From Carposina sasakii (Eukaryota > Arthropoda > Insecta > Lepidoptera > Carposinidae): a stretch of 64,000 nucleotides of DNA. The stretch spans positions 14,632,001 through 14,696,000 of the forward strand of contig CP053148.1 in the NCBI GenBank assembly GCA_014607495.2. The letters run 5' to 3'. The notes beneath the pieces are model-generated. The model saw only the letters and a list, made by a program, of their open reading frames with translations, ran no database searches and was not told the DNA's origin. Position 1 is the first letter of the stretch; each line of letters begins with the position of its first letter. Below are positions 12,418 to 22,660 of the stretch, one piece after another. A program made the translations under genes and the position numbers.

Positions 12418-12535
12418 GCCCCCTGATTACGTAACTTGCAGTAGTAGCAGAGCCGAAACAATGCGATAGCGCAAATTGGACTTCGAGGCTCGTTGCGCTT
12501 GGGCTTTGCTATTGCAAATTAGGTAATCAGGGGGC
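12418..12535. mobile_element. 118-bp MITE with 13-bp perfect TIRs
   Basis: GCCCCCTGATTAC at the left is repeated as GTAATCAGGGGGC at the right. The interior is GC-richer than the flanks. Superfamily cannot be told from the ends. Confidence 0.7.
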
Positions 12536-12905
12536 GCGCGCTGGACGGTTTAAAGAAACAAGAGTGAAATTGAGACAATAATTTCAATTAAGGAGCAAGA
12601 AGTTCTGGCACACGATACTAATGCAATTTAATGGGATTATGTAATATATTTTTATTGTACTTGTATTATATTTATGTGTATGTATATTATTATTATGTAT
12701 CTCTTTATTGTTTTATATATAAATATTTGCTTGTATTCAATTTAATATTAGTTTGAATTTTTTTATTTTTAGTATTTTACTATCTCTTTAGTTTATATAC
12801 CTACCTATAATGGATTTTGGTTTGGGATAATTTTATAACAAACTGCCAATTGAATTTTTTTTTGTTAAACTGAACATGTATTATTTACTTTTATATATAC
12901 ATATA

Positions 12906-13286
12906 CAGGATTTTTTTTTGTGGCCACCTTTAACGAAGGGTACGTACTCTATACATGAAATAAAGTAAGTTTATGCCAAAAAAAATGCTGGGAAAAAAAA
13001 TATTTTTTTTTGAAATTTTTTTTTAAATTCCTTTATCGTGCGAAATTTATAGTGTCTAGTGTTTATGTTAGTTTTTTTATAGACAGATATTAATTATTTT
13101 TCGTGAAAAAATCCTGCTACGCGCGTCTATGTGCATTTATGCAGAAAAACGCAGTCTATTTACTCAACTTTGGACCCTAATATTTTGGAAACCAGACACT
13201 TCCCAGGTATGCTTCCATGGAGAAAAATGATCGTGATGATGAGATTCCGCAGTTTTCGGGAACGTTGACGACCAAAAATCATCCTG
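12906..13286 (-). mobile_element. MITE-A copy 2 (complete)
   Basis: A 381-bp reverse-oriented copy of the 7.44 kb element, flanked by TA. It begins 'CAGGATTTTTTTTTGTGGCC' and ends 'GACGACCAAAAATCATCCTG'. Confidence 0.85.
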
Positions 13287-13532
13287 TATATGAATGTGTG
13301 TGTGTATGTATATATATGTGTATATGTATTCAATGGCCTCAGTGGAAGATCAGCGCAATTTAAATATTGCATATGCTGAGCTGGGACCATTTTGCAACAT
13401 TTGTATAGGTATTATTCTTTTAATACTTATAGTCTTAACTTGATTTTATTATTATGTGTACAACTACATAATGTTGCAAATAAAGAAATTTTGATTTGAT
13501 TTTTGATTTGATTTGAATTACTTACGCCTAAC

Positions 13533-14200
13533 ATTTCCGATGTCAAAAATAGTAAAAGTGGCCGCCGTTTTGAACTTTTTAGTTAAGGCTCGGATTGCCT
13601 TCAATTTCGGTACCTGAGGTTCCTGGCAGTTCCCAGACACATTTCCGGTGTCAAAAATAGTAAAAGTGGCCGCCATTTTGAACTTTTTAGTTAAGGCTCG
13701 GATTGCTTCCAAAATCGATATCTGAGGTTCCTTTCAGTTCCCAAACGCATTTTACGGTGTCAAAAATAGTGAAACTGGCCGCCATTTTGAACTTTTAATT
13801 AAGGGCCGCATTGTCTCCAAAATCGATATCTGAGGTTTCTTTCAGTTCCCAAACACATTTCCGGTGTCAAAAATAATAAAAGAGGCCGCCATTTTGAACT
13901 TTTTAGTTAAGGGTCGGATTGTCAAAAATAGTAAAATCTAGTAGATATCAAGTTTAAAAGCAATCCGACCCTTAACTAAAAAGTTCAAAATGGCGTCCAC
14001 TTTTACCATTTTTGACACCGGAAATGTGTTTGGGAACTGCCAGGAACCTCAGATATCCAAATTAAAGGCGATCCGACCCTTAACTAAAAGGTTCAAAATG
14101 GTGGCCACTTTTACTCTTTTTGACACCAGAAATGTGTCAGATATCGATTTTGGAAGCAATCCGGCCCTTAACAAAAGTTAAAAATGGCCGCCATTTTGAA
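13533..14200. repeat. fold-back element 2 (same ~105-bp unit as 4.9-6.25 kb)
   Basis: About four forward units (13,533-13,930) are followed by about two and a half inverted units (13,955-14,200). The ORFs here with 'KKFKMAATFTIFDTGNV' peptides are translations of the repeat, not genes. Confidence 0.8.
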
Positions 14201-14283
14201 CTATTTTACAATTCCATGAGTAAATCACAGTTATTGTTAAAAATAAATAAACTGGTCTTTGTGCTAAGTAACAATAGGTATCT

Positions 14284-14538
14284 AAGGTCTATCTAAATTT
14301 AGTGATTATCTTTTGATACGAAACTAGGTAGGTAAACAGAAATAACTTTCACTGGGAGATAAAATCATAAAAAAAAAATCAGCTGTTCCATACAATCTCG
14401 AATAATTACTGCACTGAAATGTATGGAACAGCTGATTTTTTTTTCAATATTTCGGAGTTGGTCCCATAGTGAAAGTTGTTTTTTTTTTACCTACTTAGTT
14501 TCGTGTCATAAGATAATCACTAATTTTAAATAGACCTT
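14284..14538. mobile_element. 255-bp palindromic MITE
   Basis: Left arm 'AAGGTCTATCTAAATTTAGT ... ATCAGCTGTTCCATACA' pairs with the right arm 'TGTATGGAACAGCTGAT ... TAAATAGACCTT', almost end to end, around a short central spacer. Confidence 0.75.
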
Positions 14539-15448
14539 TATATGTATTAATATAATTTATTTTTATGAACAAATATGTTTATGTTTTTCCAATAGAAATA
14601 TAACCTATATTTCGATTGTTTTTCCCAATTTACTAGGTAAGATGCCATAAGCTGGCATCCCTTTGCACCGATACAATGACAACTTCTGTGACGTCACGCT
14701 TGTATTCTACTTTTAAAATCAAAATAGTTGGACCGCTTTTCTTGCAGCGTTTGTTGGTCTAGGGCGCCTCATTCATCTCTCTCCGCATCCGCTACTATCA
14801 ATTAGGTACTATAAGTATTATGCTTTCAGTGCTTTCTGCGCATTTTGCCAGATACAATTGCTCGTGTAGGTAGATACAAATACAATTTATGTTAAAATAT
14901 AATGAAAATATGTTATAGAAAGGTAGAAAACCACAAAACTATTTTATGTACTTAAGTACCTAATATTTTTTTGGACTTCTGCGTTGGCGTATAAATAACT
15001 ACGCCATCTGTACAAAATTGCTACGCAACACTTAGTGGAAACTGGTAACGCATCACGCTTTGCATTAATCGAGTAGACGAGTCGATTGTTTTGCCCATGA
15101 CATTTAAAACAGTTCGGTTATGATGACCTCTAATATTGGCGCTAGTGTCTTTGTAACTCTAATATGGTTTCATTTATTTTGTTTCATGAAAATTCGCAGG
15201 ACTTTGTTATCGAAATAGGCATTAACAATTTATGGAATTGATACAGGCAGCGACATCTGATATCACATATAGTAAAAGAACTGCGGTGGTCGCTCATTTA
15301 TATGGAGATTAGCAGTCTAAGGTTATAATTATCTTTGCTAATACAAACATTAGACTTCAACGATTTGACAAATATAAAAACAAACTCATCCAGCCATTCT
15401 CGGGTGTCTTATATTGTATTCTCGGTGATGGTATCCGCCATGTGTATA
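14539..15448. other. no gene seen
   Basis: Contains a second copy (about 15,139-15,215) of the 'GGCGCTAGTGTCTT' repeat seen at 7.26 kb, and a GCTGGCATCC-containing stretch near 14,650. No coding features. Confidence 0.3.
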
Positions 15449-15708
15449 CAGGGTGTAACAAAAAGGGTATGTTAAGGGGAAAGCTATGTAAAGAGCCCAC
15501 TATAGAGAACCTATCCACAAAATTTGAGATCCGAAATCACATGTTTATTTTTCCCGATAGTATGGAGAATTTTTAAATATCTCAGGAATTTTCATACAAT
15601 CTTGAAAAATAAAAATGTGATTTCGAGTTTCAAATTTTGGAAATAGGTTCTCTATAGTGGGCTATTTATACAGCTTTTCGCTTAACATACCCTTTCTGTT
15701 ACATCCTG
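15449..15708 (+). mobile_element. MITE-B copy 1 (complete hairpin MITE)
   Basis: A 260-bp element within TA flanks. It begins 'CAGGGTGTAACAAAAAGGGT' and ends 'CCCTTTCTGTTACATCCTG'. The halves are inverted repeats, so the whole element is one hairpin. Copies lie at 36.9, 46.2 and 55.4 kb. Confidence 0.85.
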
Positions 15709-15974
15709 TATAGGTATCTCTGAGCTCACACCATATTAAAATTCTCTTAAAGGGGCCTCTGCAGTTTGGCTACGGCCGATGCATGCCTTAAAGGACTCTG
15801 TAGTCCCGTGAATTTGGGAAGAGATACATAATAATAATAATTAGCGGCAGACTCACCCTTACCACGTGGGACTTAAAGGCTAACTGGTGAAAAGTATATA
15901 CCTATAATTTACATACTTTTGTCCAACCTTTTTGAGGGTAATGGGCGTAACTATATGTATAGGTATGTACGAGT

Positions 15975-16430
15975 AATCTACACTAATATTATAAAGAGGA
16001 AAACTTTGTTTGTTTGGTTGTAATGAATAGGCTCCGAAACTACTAGACCGATTTCAAAAATTCTTTCACCGTTAGAATCCTTATTGGACCTGGATGAACA
16101 TAGGCTATAAGAATTTCCCGATATTCCCACGGGAAGGCGACCAACGGGATTTTTTTTTTTACGAAAACCGCTATACACATGAAGCTGAAATCGGGCATAT
16201 ATGTTCATTGGGGACAACGAGGAAGGACTAAAAACGGACTTCCCGAAATTCCCACGGGAAGGGGACCAACGGGAGTTGCAAATTTTTACGAAAACCGCTG
16301 TACCTACATATGTAGTTGTAGCTATGTACTGATATGTACAGAAGCGCTATCATGTGGTTCTATCGGCCCTTGGTGCTCTGCCTACCCCGTAAGGGATAAA
16401 GGCGTGATTATATGTATCTATGTACCGAAG
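15975..16430 (-). repeat. non-LTR-type tail with internal ~125-bp duplication, plus a second repeat
   Basis: Reverse orientation of a common tail: 'ACTAATATTATAAAGAGGAA', then 'GAAACTACTAGACCGATTTC'. The word 'ATTCCCACGGGAAGG(C/G)GACC' with 'TTTACGAAAACCGCT' occurs twice (about 16,122-16,175 and 16,249-16,302). From about 16,370, a separate repeat 'CCCCGTAAGGGATAAAGGCG' is joined on. Confidence 0.55.
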
Positions 16431-16868
16431 CGAAGCGAGGGCGGGCCACTATGTATAATAAAATTAATAGGAGTAAGATAAAATAAAATCTGAAATAATC
16501 AATACGACAATTAAATATTGGTTATAAAAGTTCAGGAATTTAAGAATAAATATAATATAAATGTGTTTTAAAATAAATATGTCCGAAAATATCGTTCCAA
16601 TTAACAGTTGAAACTTTTTACAAACTTTCTTACACAACTTCAATAGCTTACGTACGAAGAAAAATAATGTATAAAAACAGTATAATGCATTAAAATACTA
16701 AACCATATAACTTAGAAACTAAAACACATTTAAACTTAAGTCTATAATTAATAAAACCAAACACAAAAAAAGTTTCACAAATCAATAAAATAAATAAAGA
16801 AAATCACAGATAAAACACGCAAATAACTATAAAAAGATATTTAAAACAATACTTATTAATTATCTTAC
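16431..16868. other. AT-rich, candidate intron side of the 16,869-16,999 exon
   Basis: Strongly A-rich on the plus strand with no open frame. On the minus strand it starts with a consensus donor GTAAGA directly after the candidate exon. Confidence 0.35.
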
Positions 16869-16999
16869 CCGAATGACGGCTTCTTGAGTTTTTCACAGGA
16901 TATCTGAGGGACCGACACGGTAGACACTAGAGACGAGCGGTGCTGACGAGTGCACGGTATGGCGTCCAGAACAACAGTGCCGGGAACCCGTCCCGTCCG
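16869..16999 (-). CDS. candidate internal coding exon of a host gene (unidentified)
   Basis: A GC-rich island in AT-rich DNA. On the minus strand a pyrimidine-rich run ends in CTCGAG|CGG (acceptor). An open frame of 43 codons follows (RTGRVPGTVVLDAIP ... CEKLKKPSFG), with G/C-rich third positions, then a strong donor CGG|GTAAGA at 16,868. I recognise no domain in these residues. An alternative reading exists on the plus strand: ATG at 16,959 giving MASRTTVPGTRPVRSRQ, then donor CAG|GTGGGT at 17,010. The minus reading is preferred for its better donor and longer frame. Other exons of this gene were not identified, so product and start are unknown. Confidence 0.4.
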
Positions 17000-17841
17000 C
17001 TCGAGGCAGGTGGGTGCAAGGGTTGTGCAATTTAAAATTCATAAACTATCTACGCATTTTATGTAATTTTCTGTTGAAATGTGTTTTATACACATTGTTT
17101 TATGTGAATTCAATGGCGACGGATTTAAATGGTGTGCTGGTACCAACCTGTACTTGTGTTCTATTTTTAGCCTCTATCTATTGTATAGGGGAAAAACATC
17201 TTTTATAAGAGATAATTAGCGGGTAAAAATGTATAATATGTAGTATAAGACCTACTTACTTTAAATTTTAATACTTACTGCCACTTCGTCTATTTTCAGA
17301 GATTCAAAATTTATTTTGACCTGTATACCTACATATGCAAGGCCGGTTCTCATTGCCATACTGATCCGTTCGTGTTTCGCCATTTTTGAAGATCATCGAA
17401 ATCCAATCAACAGAAAATGTTCGATTCAATCAGTTGTGACATTTTACGTAAATGTGGATAGATGGAAATTAATTCAAATATTACGGTTGGATTTTCTAAA
17501 ACAGAATTCAGTTTTTATACCTACCAACAAAGAAATAAAGTAATAACTTATTAAGTATTTCAAACAAAACGAGACAACTTGTTTTTTTTTTAAACTATTA
17601 TTTAACTATTTGGTAATAAATAATCTCGTGTAACTAATGAAAATATATTTGTTATTTGGTAGTAGTCATAATATATATAGGTCAACCAGACCCATTATAC
17701 ATTAGTCTACTGTCCCCGAACCACCGTTAATTTTTTTTATCAAGGGCCATAACCTCAAATCTGCGTCCAAATCAAATAGAATAATACATGGAAGAAAAAA
17801 AATGAATCAAACATTCGTTCCAATGCTTAAACAATCAATAA

Positions 17842-18007
17842 TCATGAATAAATAGGCATTATTACAAATAACATTACGACAAAAATAGCTACTAGCATGC
17901 GTTCCTTTTCAATATTAGGTTTCTTCTCTGAAACGACTTGCGTGTGCAACGTCGCCTTTTTGGTGATTGAGCGGGGGTCAGTGACGGACTGACTTAAAGC
18001 TATTGCA
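17842..18007 (-). CDS. candidate terminal exon with C-terminal transmembrane anchor (unidentified)
   Basis: The minus frame opens after a pyrimidine-bearing acceptor (CTCATTCAG|T at 18,008). It encodes a polar stretch (AIALSQSVTDPRSITKK...) and closes with 'ERMLVAIFVVMLFVIMPIYS' and a stop. The last 18 residues form a hydrophobic segment right at the C-terminus, as in tail-anchored or single-pass proteins. Third positions are mixed and there is no clear AATAAA soon after the stop, which lowers confidence. It is upstream of the 16.9 kb exon on the same strand but ends in a stop, so the two are not simply one transcript. Confidence 0.35.
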
Positions 18008-18348
18008 CTGAATGAGTTTTTGACAGTTAGTCTACCTACCCCTATAGTCAACTATCTCCGGTCTCCCCTACTGATGATGACCAAGTTCTGCTCCTGGACC
18101 CTAGACATCTGCCAGCATTACACAATGAAAATTCCTCTAAAACTTGTGTTATACATAAATCCAACTCTGATTTCTTTGATAAAACAAGTCAGTTTATATT
18201 TATACATCATACAATTACTTATTATTTTTCTTTTATATATTATATATTACCTATATTATTTTATAGGCCTTTGCCCAGCAGTGGGACACAGCATAGGCTA
18301 TTAAAAAAAAATATTTTACTTATATCTTATTTAAATGTCCATATCTAG

Positions 18349-18417
18349 GTCAAAGACTCGATCAAAGTGGCCACAGATATAGTCCTTTGACGTTATCATG
18401 CGAAGAGTACCCAAGTA
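18349..18417 (+). pseudogene. possible host exon, left half, interrupted by the 18.4-20.3 kb element
   Basis: After a plausible acceptor (CCATATCTAG|GTC) the frame reads VKDSIKVATDIVL, a TGA (18,388-18,390), then RYHAKSTQV, and runs into the inserted element. The right-hand counterpart at 20,309-20,380 reads on in the same phase (TQVIRELLSKNATYDAFI...) if the insertion and one copy of the duplicated word GTACCCAAGTA are removed. It closes with donor ACAG|GTAATT. The TGA and the insertion mean that, if real, this exon is dead. No family recognised. Confidence 0.3.
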
Positions 18418-18583
18418 GCACAAGAGGCTGTATAGTAACTGAATATTGGACTACAATTACCCTTGAAGTGGTATAAGAAAGCTGCATAAAAGCTGATTCC
18501 GAGCTTATTCAGCCTTTAAACCACTTAAATGGGCACAAATTATTCAGCTCTAATGTCACATAAGCTGCTTAAGAGCGCAGAAT

Positions 18584-18851
18584 CAGAAATTTAAGAGAGT
18601 TATAAGGAGTAACAGGTGTTCTAAGAGCTGAATATCAACTGGTTAAGAGACCATGTTACTCTTTATTCAGCTGAATACCTAAGTAATGTATCACAACGGG
18701 CCTGTTGGTGGGAGAAGCAGAAATTTAAGAGTGTTATAAGGGGTAACAGGTGTTGAAAGAGCTGAATATCAACTGTTTGAGAGACCATGTTACTCTTTAT
18801 TCAGCTGAATACCTAAGTAATGTATCACAATGGGCCTGTTGGTCACGCGTG
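18584..18851. repeat. two 134-bp tandem units
   Basis: Units start at 18,584 and 18,718 with 'CAGAAATTTAAGAG' and share 'GCTGAATATCAACTG' and 'TATTCAGCTGAATACCTAAG'. They are nearly identical, so the duplication looks recent relative to the element. Confidence 0.8.
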
Positions 18852-19318
18852 ACTATAGAAAATAATATTTTGTATATTCATTTTACTTATTCTTGAAAAG
18901 TGACCGTAGTAACTTGTGACAACATAAACGTAAACGCCATATTAATGGCGGTGTCGTTTCATAATATATTTATTGGTACCTAAGTAAACGGAACGGTTTT
19001 CTTTATTAGTGCCAGAAAAATGTTTGGGAATGCAAGTTTACTGACATTATATATGTATATTGTCTAAGAAAATTTTGGTGCGCTACGAAAATATTGTGTT
19101 TTTAAATAATATAGTAATAAATGGTGTAAATAAGCTATGTGTTTTAAAATCTTGGCCCAACAATTTTCAATAGTTTGGACTGAACTATTAAATAAATAGA
19201 GACTCTTACGATATAAGAAGTAATACCTAATTTAATAGGTTCGTAATTCATGCACAAAACATATAAAAAAATGTAAAGTAAATCATAATATTTCCAGGTT
19301 AAACACAATAAAATGGTG

Positions 19319-19835
19319 GTTGATGTTAAACAGCTATGTGAACCGTTATTTATCAAAGGGCTGTTTAGTGATTCACTTGTGAACCTATATTCATCATAGG
19401 ACTGCTTAGTGTTTCACATGTGAACCATTACTCATTAAAGGGCTGTTAAGCGTTTCACGCGTGAACTATTACTTATTAAAGAGCTGTTAAGCGTTTCACG
19501 TGTGGACCTTTACTTATTAAAGGGCTGTTGAGCGATTCACCTGTGTACTGTGAAACAATTCAAGAGCAAAGTAGAATTGAACATGTAACTCCGTATGCAG
19601 CCTTGATTGATGTTAAACAGCTATGTGAACTATTATTTATAAAATGGCTGTTTAGTGATTCACTTGTGAACCTATATTTATCAAAGGACTGCTTAGTGTT
19701 TCACATGTGAACCATTACTCATTAAAGGGCTGTTAAGTGTTTCACGCGTGAACCATTACTTATTACAGAGCTATTAATCGTTTCACATATGAACCATTAC
19801 TTATTAAAGAGCTGTTAAGCCTTTCACGAGTTAAA
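19319..19835. repeat. ~55-bp tandem array with TTCAC-N2-GTGAA palindromes
   Basis: Each monomer carries '(A/T)TTAAAGGGCTGTTAAGCG' and then a 12-bp palindrome of the form TTCAC(AT/GC/TT)GTGAA. A higher-order unit of about 288 bp repeats the start 'GATGTTAAACAGCTATGTGA' at 19,321 and 19,609. The array is non-coding. Confidence 0.75.
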
Positions 19836-20308
19836 GTTAAAGCCATTTATTTTGATATACTAGTGAACCTCTAAATATCCATGAGGCATCTTGTGAACGT
19901 TTAAACTGCCGCTATATGCAGACAGTGTCAATTGATAAATAACGGCTGCTTAGCGGTAAATATGTTCAGCGCTAAGATATATTATGGGCCACAGGTGTCC
20001 CGTTATGCGTCTATTGGCTTAATATTATGAGAAATTGTGCTCCTTTAATGAGTCAGCTCAATAACAGTTTACAAGTACTTTCTTATATAGCTCTTGGCTC
20101 TTTCTAGAACTCTTTGCGTTTTAAGGGTATATTTGTCACCCATAATACAGCTCTTATTTACCCTTAAGCTGTTTAAATATCACTGACTGCTATTATGCAG
20201 CTATGGGACCACGAGTGTATTGTTATATGAGTCTTAATACGCCCAGAGCTGTGTGTAGATCTTAAAGTGAGTATTTATTCAGTTATCTGTGCTACTTGGG
20301 TGGTAGGT

Positions 20309-20380
20309 ACCCAAGTAATAAGGGAACTGCTTTCCAAGAATGCTACTTATGATGCGTTTATTACGTCTTTAACAAGACAG
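20309..20380 (+). pseudogene. possible host exon, right half
   Basis: Open frame TQVIRELLSKNATYDAFI ending in SLTRQ at a donor-like ACAG|GTAATT. See 18,349-18,417 for the left half and for reasons it may be dead. It cannot be joined in frame to the exon at 20,440, so the gene structure is unresolved. Confidence 0.3.
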
Positions 20381-20439
20381 GTAATTAATATACCTATAGT
20401 TAATTAAATATCGATTCCATCCGCTTTTGATTATTTGAG

Positions 20440-20554
20440 CCTAGATGAAAATAATGAGCAGCGCAGCTGTTGTCTAGAATATGACCAGGAACACAAGGCC
20501 TTCATCGTCACAAAGGCTGGCCGGAGTAAACGGAAATCTTTGATACCCTTGCCC
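20440..20554 (+). CDS. candidate coding exon (unidentified host gene)
   Basis: The frame is open from 20,408 to a TAA at 20,570 and has clearly coding-like composition: G/C-rich third positions in an AT-rich neighbourhood. Peptide content includes 'EQRSCCLEYDQEHKAFIVTK' and then AGRSKRKSLIPLP. Acceptor TTATTTGAG|C and donor CCC|GTAGAA are the chosen borders; both are weak. With that donor it would splice in phase 0 onto the next exon at 20,745. No recognised domain. Confidence 0.4.
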
Positions 20555-20744
20555 GTAGAAGGCTGTAATTAAGTTAATGTTTATAACAAGTTAATATGAT
20601 GCCAGTAAATAGGTAGGTGTAGTGTATAGGAATTAATTTTGCTTGTTCTAATGGGGAAGAAAACAGTCAGTAAGAGGACTCAAAATGTTTGTTACAGGAC
20701 ATCTGCCAATTACATACAAATTAAGTGTATTTTTGTCTATGCAG

Positions 20745-20843
20745 CCGTTGACCGGGAAAAAATACGAGTACCTGCACAAATTCCCAAGTGATTTTATAAT
20801 TAACGAGAAAGTGGTAAAAGGCCCTAAGGAGATTGAATTTTAA
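20745..20843 (+). CDS. candidate terminal coding exon (unidentified host gene)
   Basis: A good acceptor (polypyrimidine TATTTTTGTCTATGCAG|CCG) is followed at once by 32 open codons and TAA. The product would end LTGKKYEYLHKFPSDFIINE and then KVVKGPKEIEF. The charged, non-repetitive composition argues for genuine coding. It joins in phase to 20,440-20,554 if the donor at 20,555 is used. I do not recognise the protein family. Confidence 0.45.
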   Translation, partial: PLTGKKYEYLHKFPSDFIINEKVVKGPKEIEF

Positions 20844-21104
20844 ATATCAATAATACTGCCTTGTCTTGTAGACATGCCATTTCTTTTGTACCTAAACCAA
20901 ATAAAAACAAAATATTTTTAAAAATTTTGCACATTGGTAGGTACCGAGGATGTGGAAAAGGTCTACAAATTACCTCGGAACTTCAACGGAAACGGAATTA
21001 CTATAAATTGTCGGAACTGGAGGGACCTAAAAGGCCATCGCTTCGAGGATCGCCAAAGCAAGAGCGATTTTACAGAGCTGAGCTATTCAGTGGAGACTGA
21101 ATAG

Positions 21105-21214
21105 GGGAGTCAAGCTCAAGATATTCTGGTCTAATGTTAAAATTATTGCTGCTGTACGGGTGTGAAACGTAGAATGTTACCAAGGACAACTTGCACCGGC
21201 TCACGGATTTTTTA
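21105..21214 (+). pseudogene. short LINE reverse-transcriptase C-terminal fragment
   Basis: In joined frames the plus strand gives 'LKIFWSNVK', then 'LLLLYGCET' followed by TAG where Trp is expected, and 'NVTKDNLHRLTDFL'. This is the 'vLLYGCETW..t......L..F..' block downstream of the RT palm in many non-LTR elements. One frame change and one stop show it is dead. Nothing else of the element remains. Confidence 0.6.
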
Positions 21215-21239
21215 TAATTGTCACTTGTGTCTAAAATTA

Positions 21240-21535
21240 TCGTATACCTCAACACAATGGTACTTTCAGCATTTCAGTATTTGCCTGGCTGTCACTCACA
21301 TCCTGCACAATTTATTATATTATTACAAAATCATCATCATTATCTTCCTGCTCTTATCCCATTATTATTGGAAAGGGTATCGTCCGTGGTAAATACAGAC
21401 ATGTCCGTCGCGGACAAACGCGAACTTTAGCTAGTGCGCTTCATTTGATTATCTGCAATGTTTGCCTCAGAATCATGGCGTGAGTCAGCATATCAATATT
21501 TGCCTGGCTGTCATCTATATCCTCTATTATGTACG
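21240..21535. repeat. MITE-C end fragments
   Basis: Contains 'TTTCAGTATTTGCCTGGCTG' (about 21,275) and, later, 'AATCATGGCGTGAGTCAGCA' with 'TTTGCCTGGCTGTCATC'. Both match the right end of the complete element at 48,471-49,059. Two partial copies are stacked here. Confidence 0.55.
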
Positions 21536-21899
21536 TATAATGTATAATACATATTTTAATGTTGTACGATTGTTTTTATCGAATATTTTGCGATCGATTT
21601 CACCAATTTTATGCCATGGGCGCAGCCTAAAAAGATACCTTCTTTTTATAAGGAAGCGCGATAACATGTTAAAGTTTGCAAGACATTTGCTATCGCTTAC
21701 ATCTTTTAGACAAGAAGATAGGTGCTCTCTCAGCCAATAACTGATCTCCCGAGATTTTTTTACATATTTCTGATTTAATTTTCAATTGTTTTCATACAAA
21801 ATTTTTAATTTGGAATAAACAAACCGAGATTGATTATGATCTATAGTATTGAAATTGGCTGTTAGTCCATTCTAACCATATCAGCTACTTAGTATAGTA

Positions 21900-22500
21900 T
21901 AGTATGAGCCGCGCAGAATAGTTTGTGGCCTTCTGCGTGCCCTGGGAGAGGCCTACGTCCACCAGTGGACTACAATACCTGAAGACGATAGCAGCTCGTG
22001 AACAGGTTATGTAGCTTTTAACCATTTTTCATAGTACCCTCAAGGCATACCACATTATGGCGTGGCGATGATGGAAAAGTCCTTCAGGCAAACATCATTA
22101 GTTGTACAAAAAATAGAATACCGATAGTATGCTGCTATGACGTTACAGAAAGATAGCGACACCGCCACGCATCAACCATAATGCACCCTACATCATGCAT
22201 CATAATAATGTAAATTGCCCAATGTAGTGAACCTATCTCCAAAATTTAAGACTCACATATTGTTTATTTTTCAAGATTGTAGAACATTCCTAAGCAACTT
22301 AGGAATTCTTCGTACCTACTACCTATTGGCCGCGTGGTGCGTAGAGTAGAATTTGTACCACCCCATGACTGCCCGCGGGTATCGTACGAGGCAATTAAGG
22401 GTTTCCGGGAGGTGGGCAGCAGCGCAGTCTTGTGGCGTGCCCTGGGGGAGGCCTACGTCCAGCAGTGGACTGAAATAGGCCGATGATGATGATGATGACT
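21900..22500. repeat. RTE-type LINE/SINE 3' tails (two) and a MITE-B fragment
   Basis: 'CCCTGGGAGAGGCCTACGTC ... CAGTGGACT' occurs at about 21,938-21,973 and again, ending in a GATGAT run, at about 22,438-22,497. These tails match the 3' end of the RTE element at 61.7 kb. At 22,215-22,315 a partial MITE-B lies between them. Confidence 0.65.
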
Positions 22501-22535
22501 ACCTATTAGGAAAAATAAACAATAGCCATTTAAGG

Positions 22536-22660
22536 CTAAGGCCGCACTACGGCAAAACCGTCGCGATTTGTAACCGCCTGACTTTTTTAGTATGGCTGAG
22601 CAATACCGTCAGTGCGGCCTTAAAACCTCGGCGGTTTTCCCGTAGGTACTGCGGCCTTAG
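22536..22660. mobile_element. 125-bp MITE with TAAGGCCGCA termini
   Basis: 'CTAAGGCCGCACTACGG' followed by 'AAAACCG' at the left is matched inverted by 'CGGTTTTCC ... TACTGCGGCCTTAG' at the right. An internal extra 'GTGCGGCCTTA' adds a second pairing option. Confidence 0.6.

Larger units (their letters stand above)
18409..20301. mobile_element. 1.9-kb satellite-like element with 14-bp TIRs
   Basis: ACCCAAGTAGCACA at 18,409 recurs inverted as TGTGCTACTTGGGT at 20,288-20,301. The interior has no coding frame and consists largely of tandem and palindromic repeats (two 134-bp units; an array of ~55-bp units) plus many AGCTG-containing words. The word GTACCCAAGTA is present at both borders (18,407-18,417 and 20,307-20,317). 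It could be a target duplication of 9-11 bp or part of the termini. Superfamily unknown; a 9-bp duplication would suit a Mutator-type element. Confidence 0.6.
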
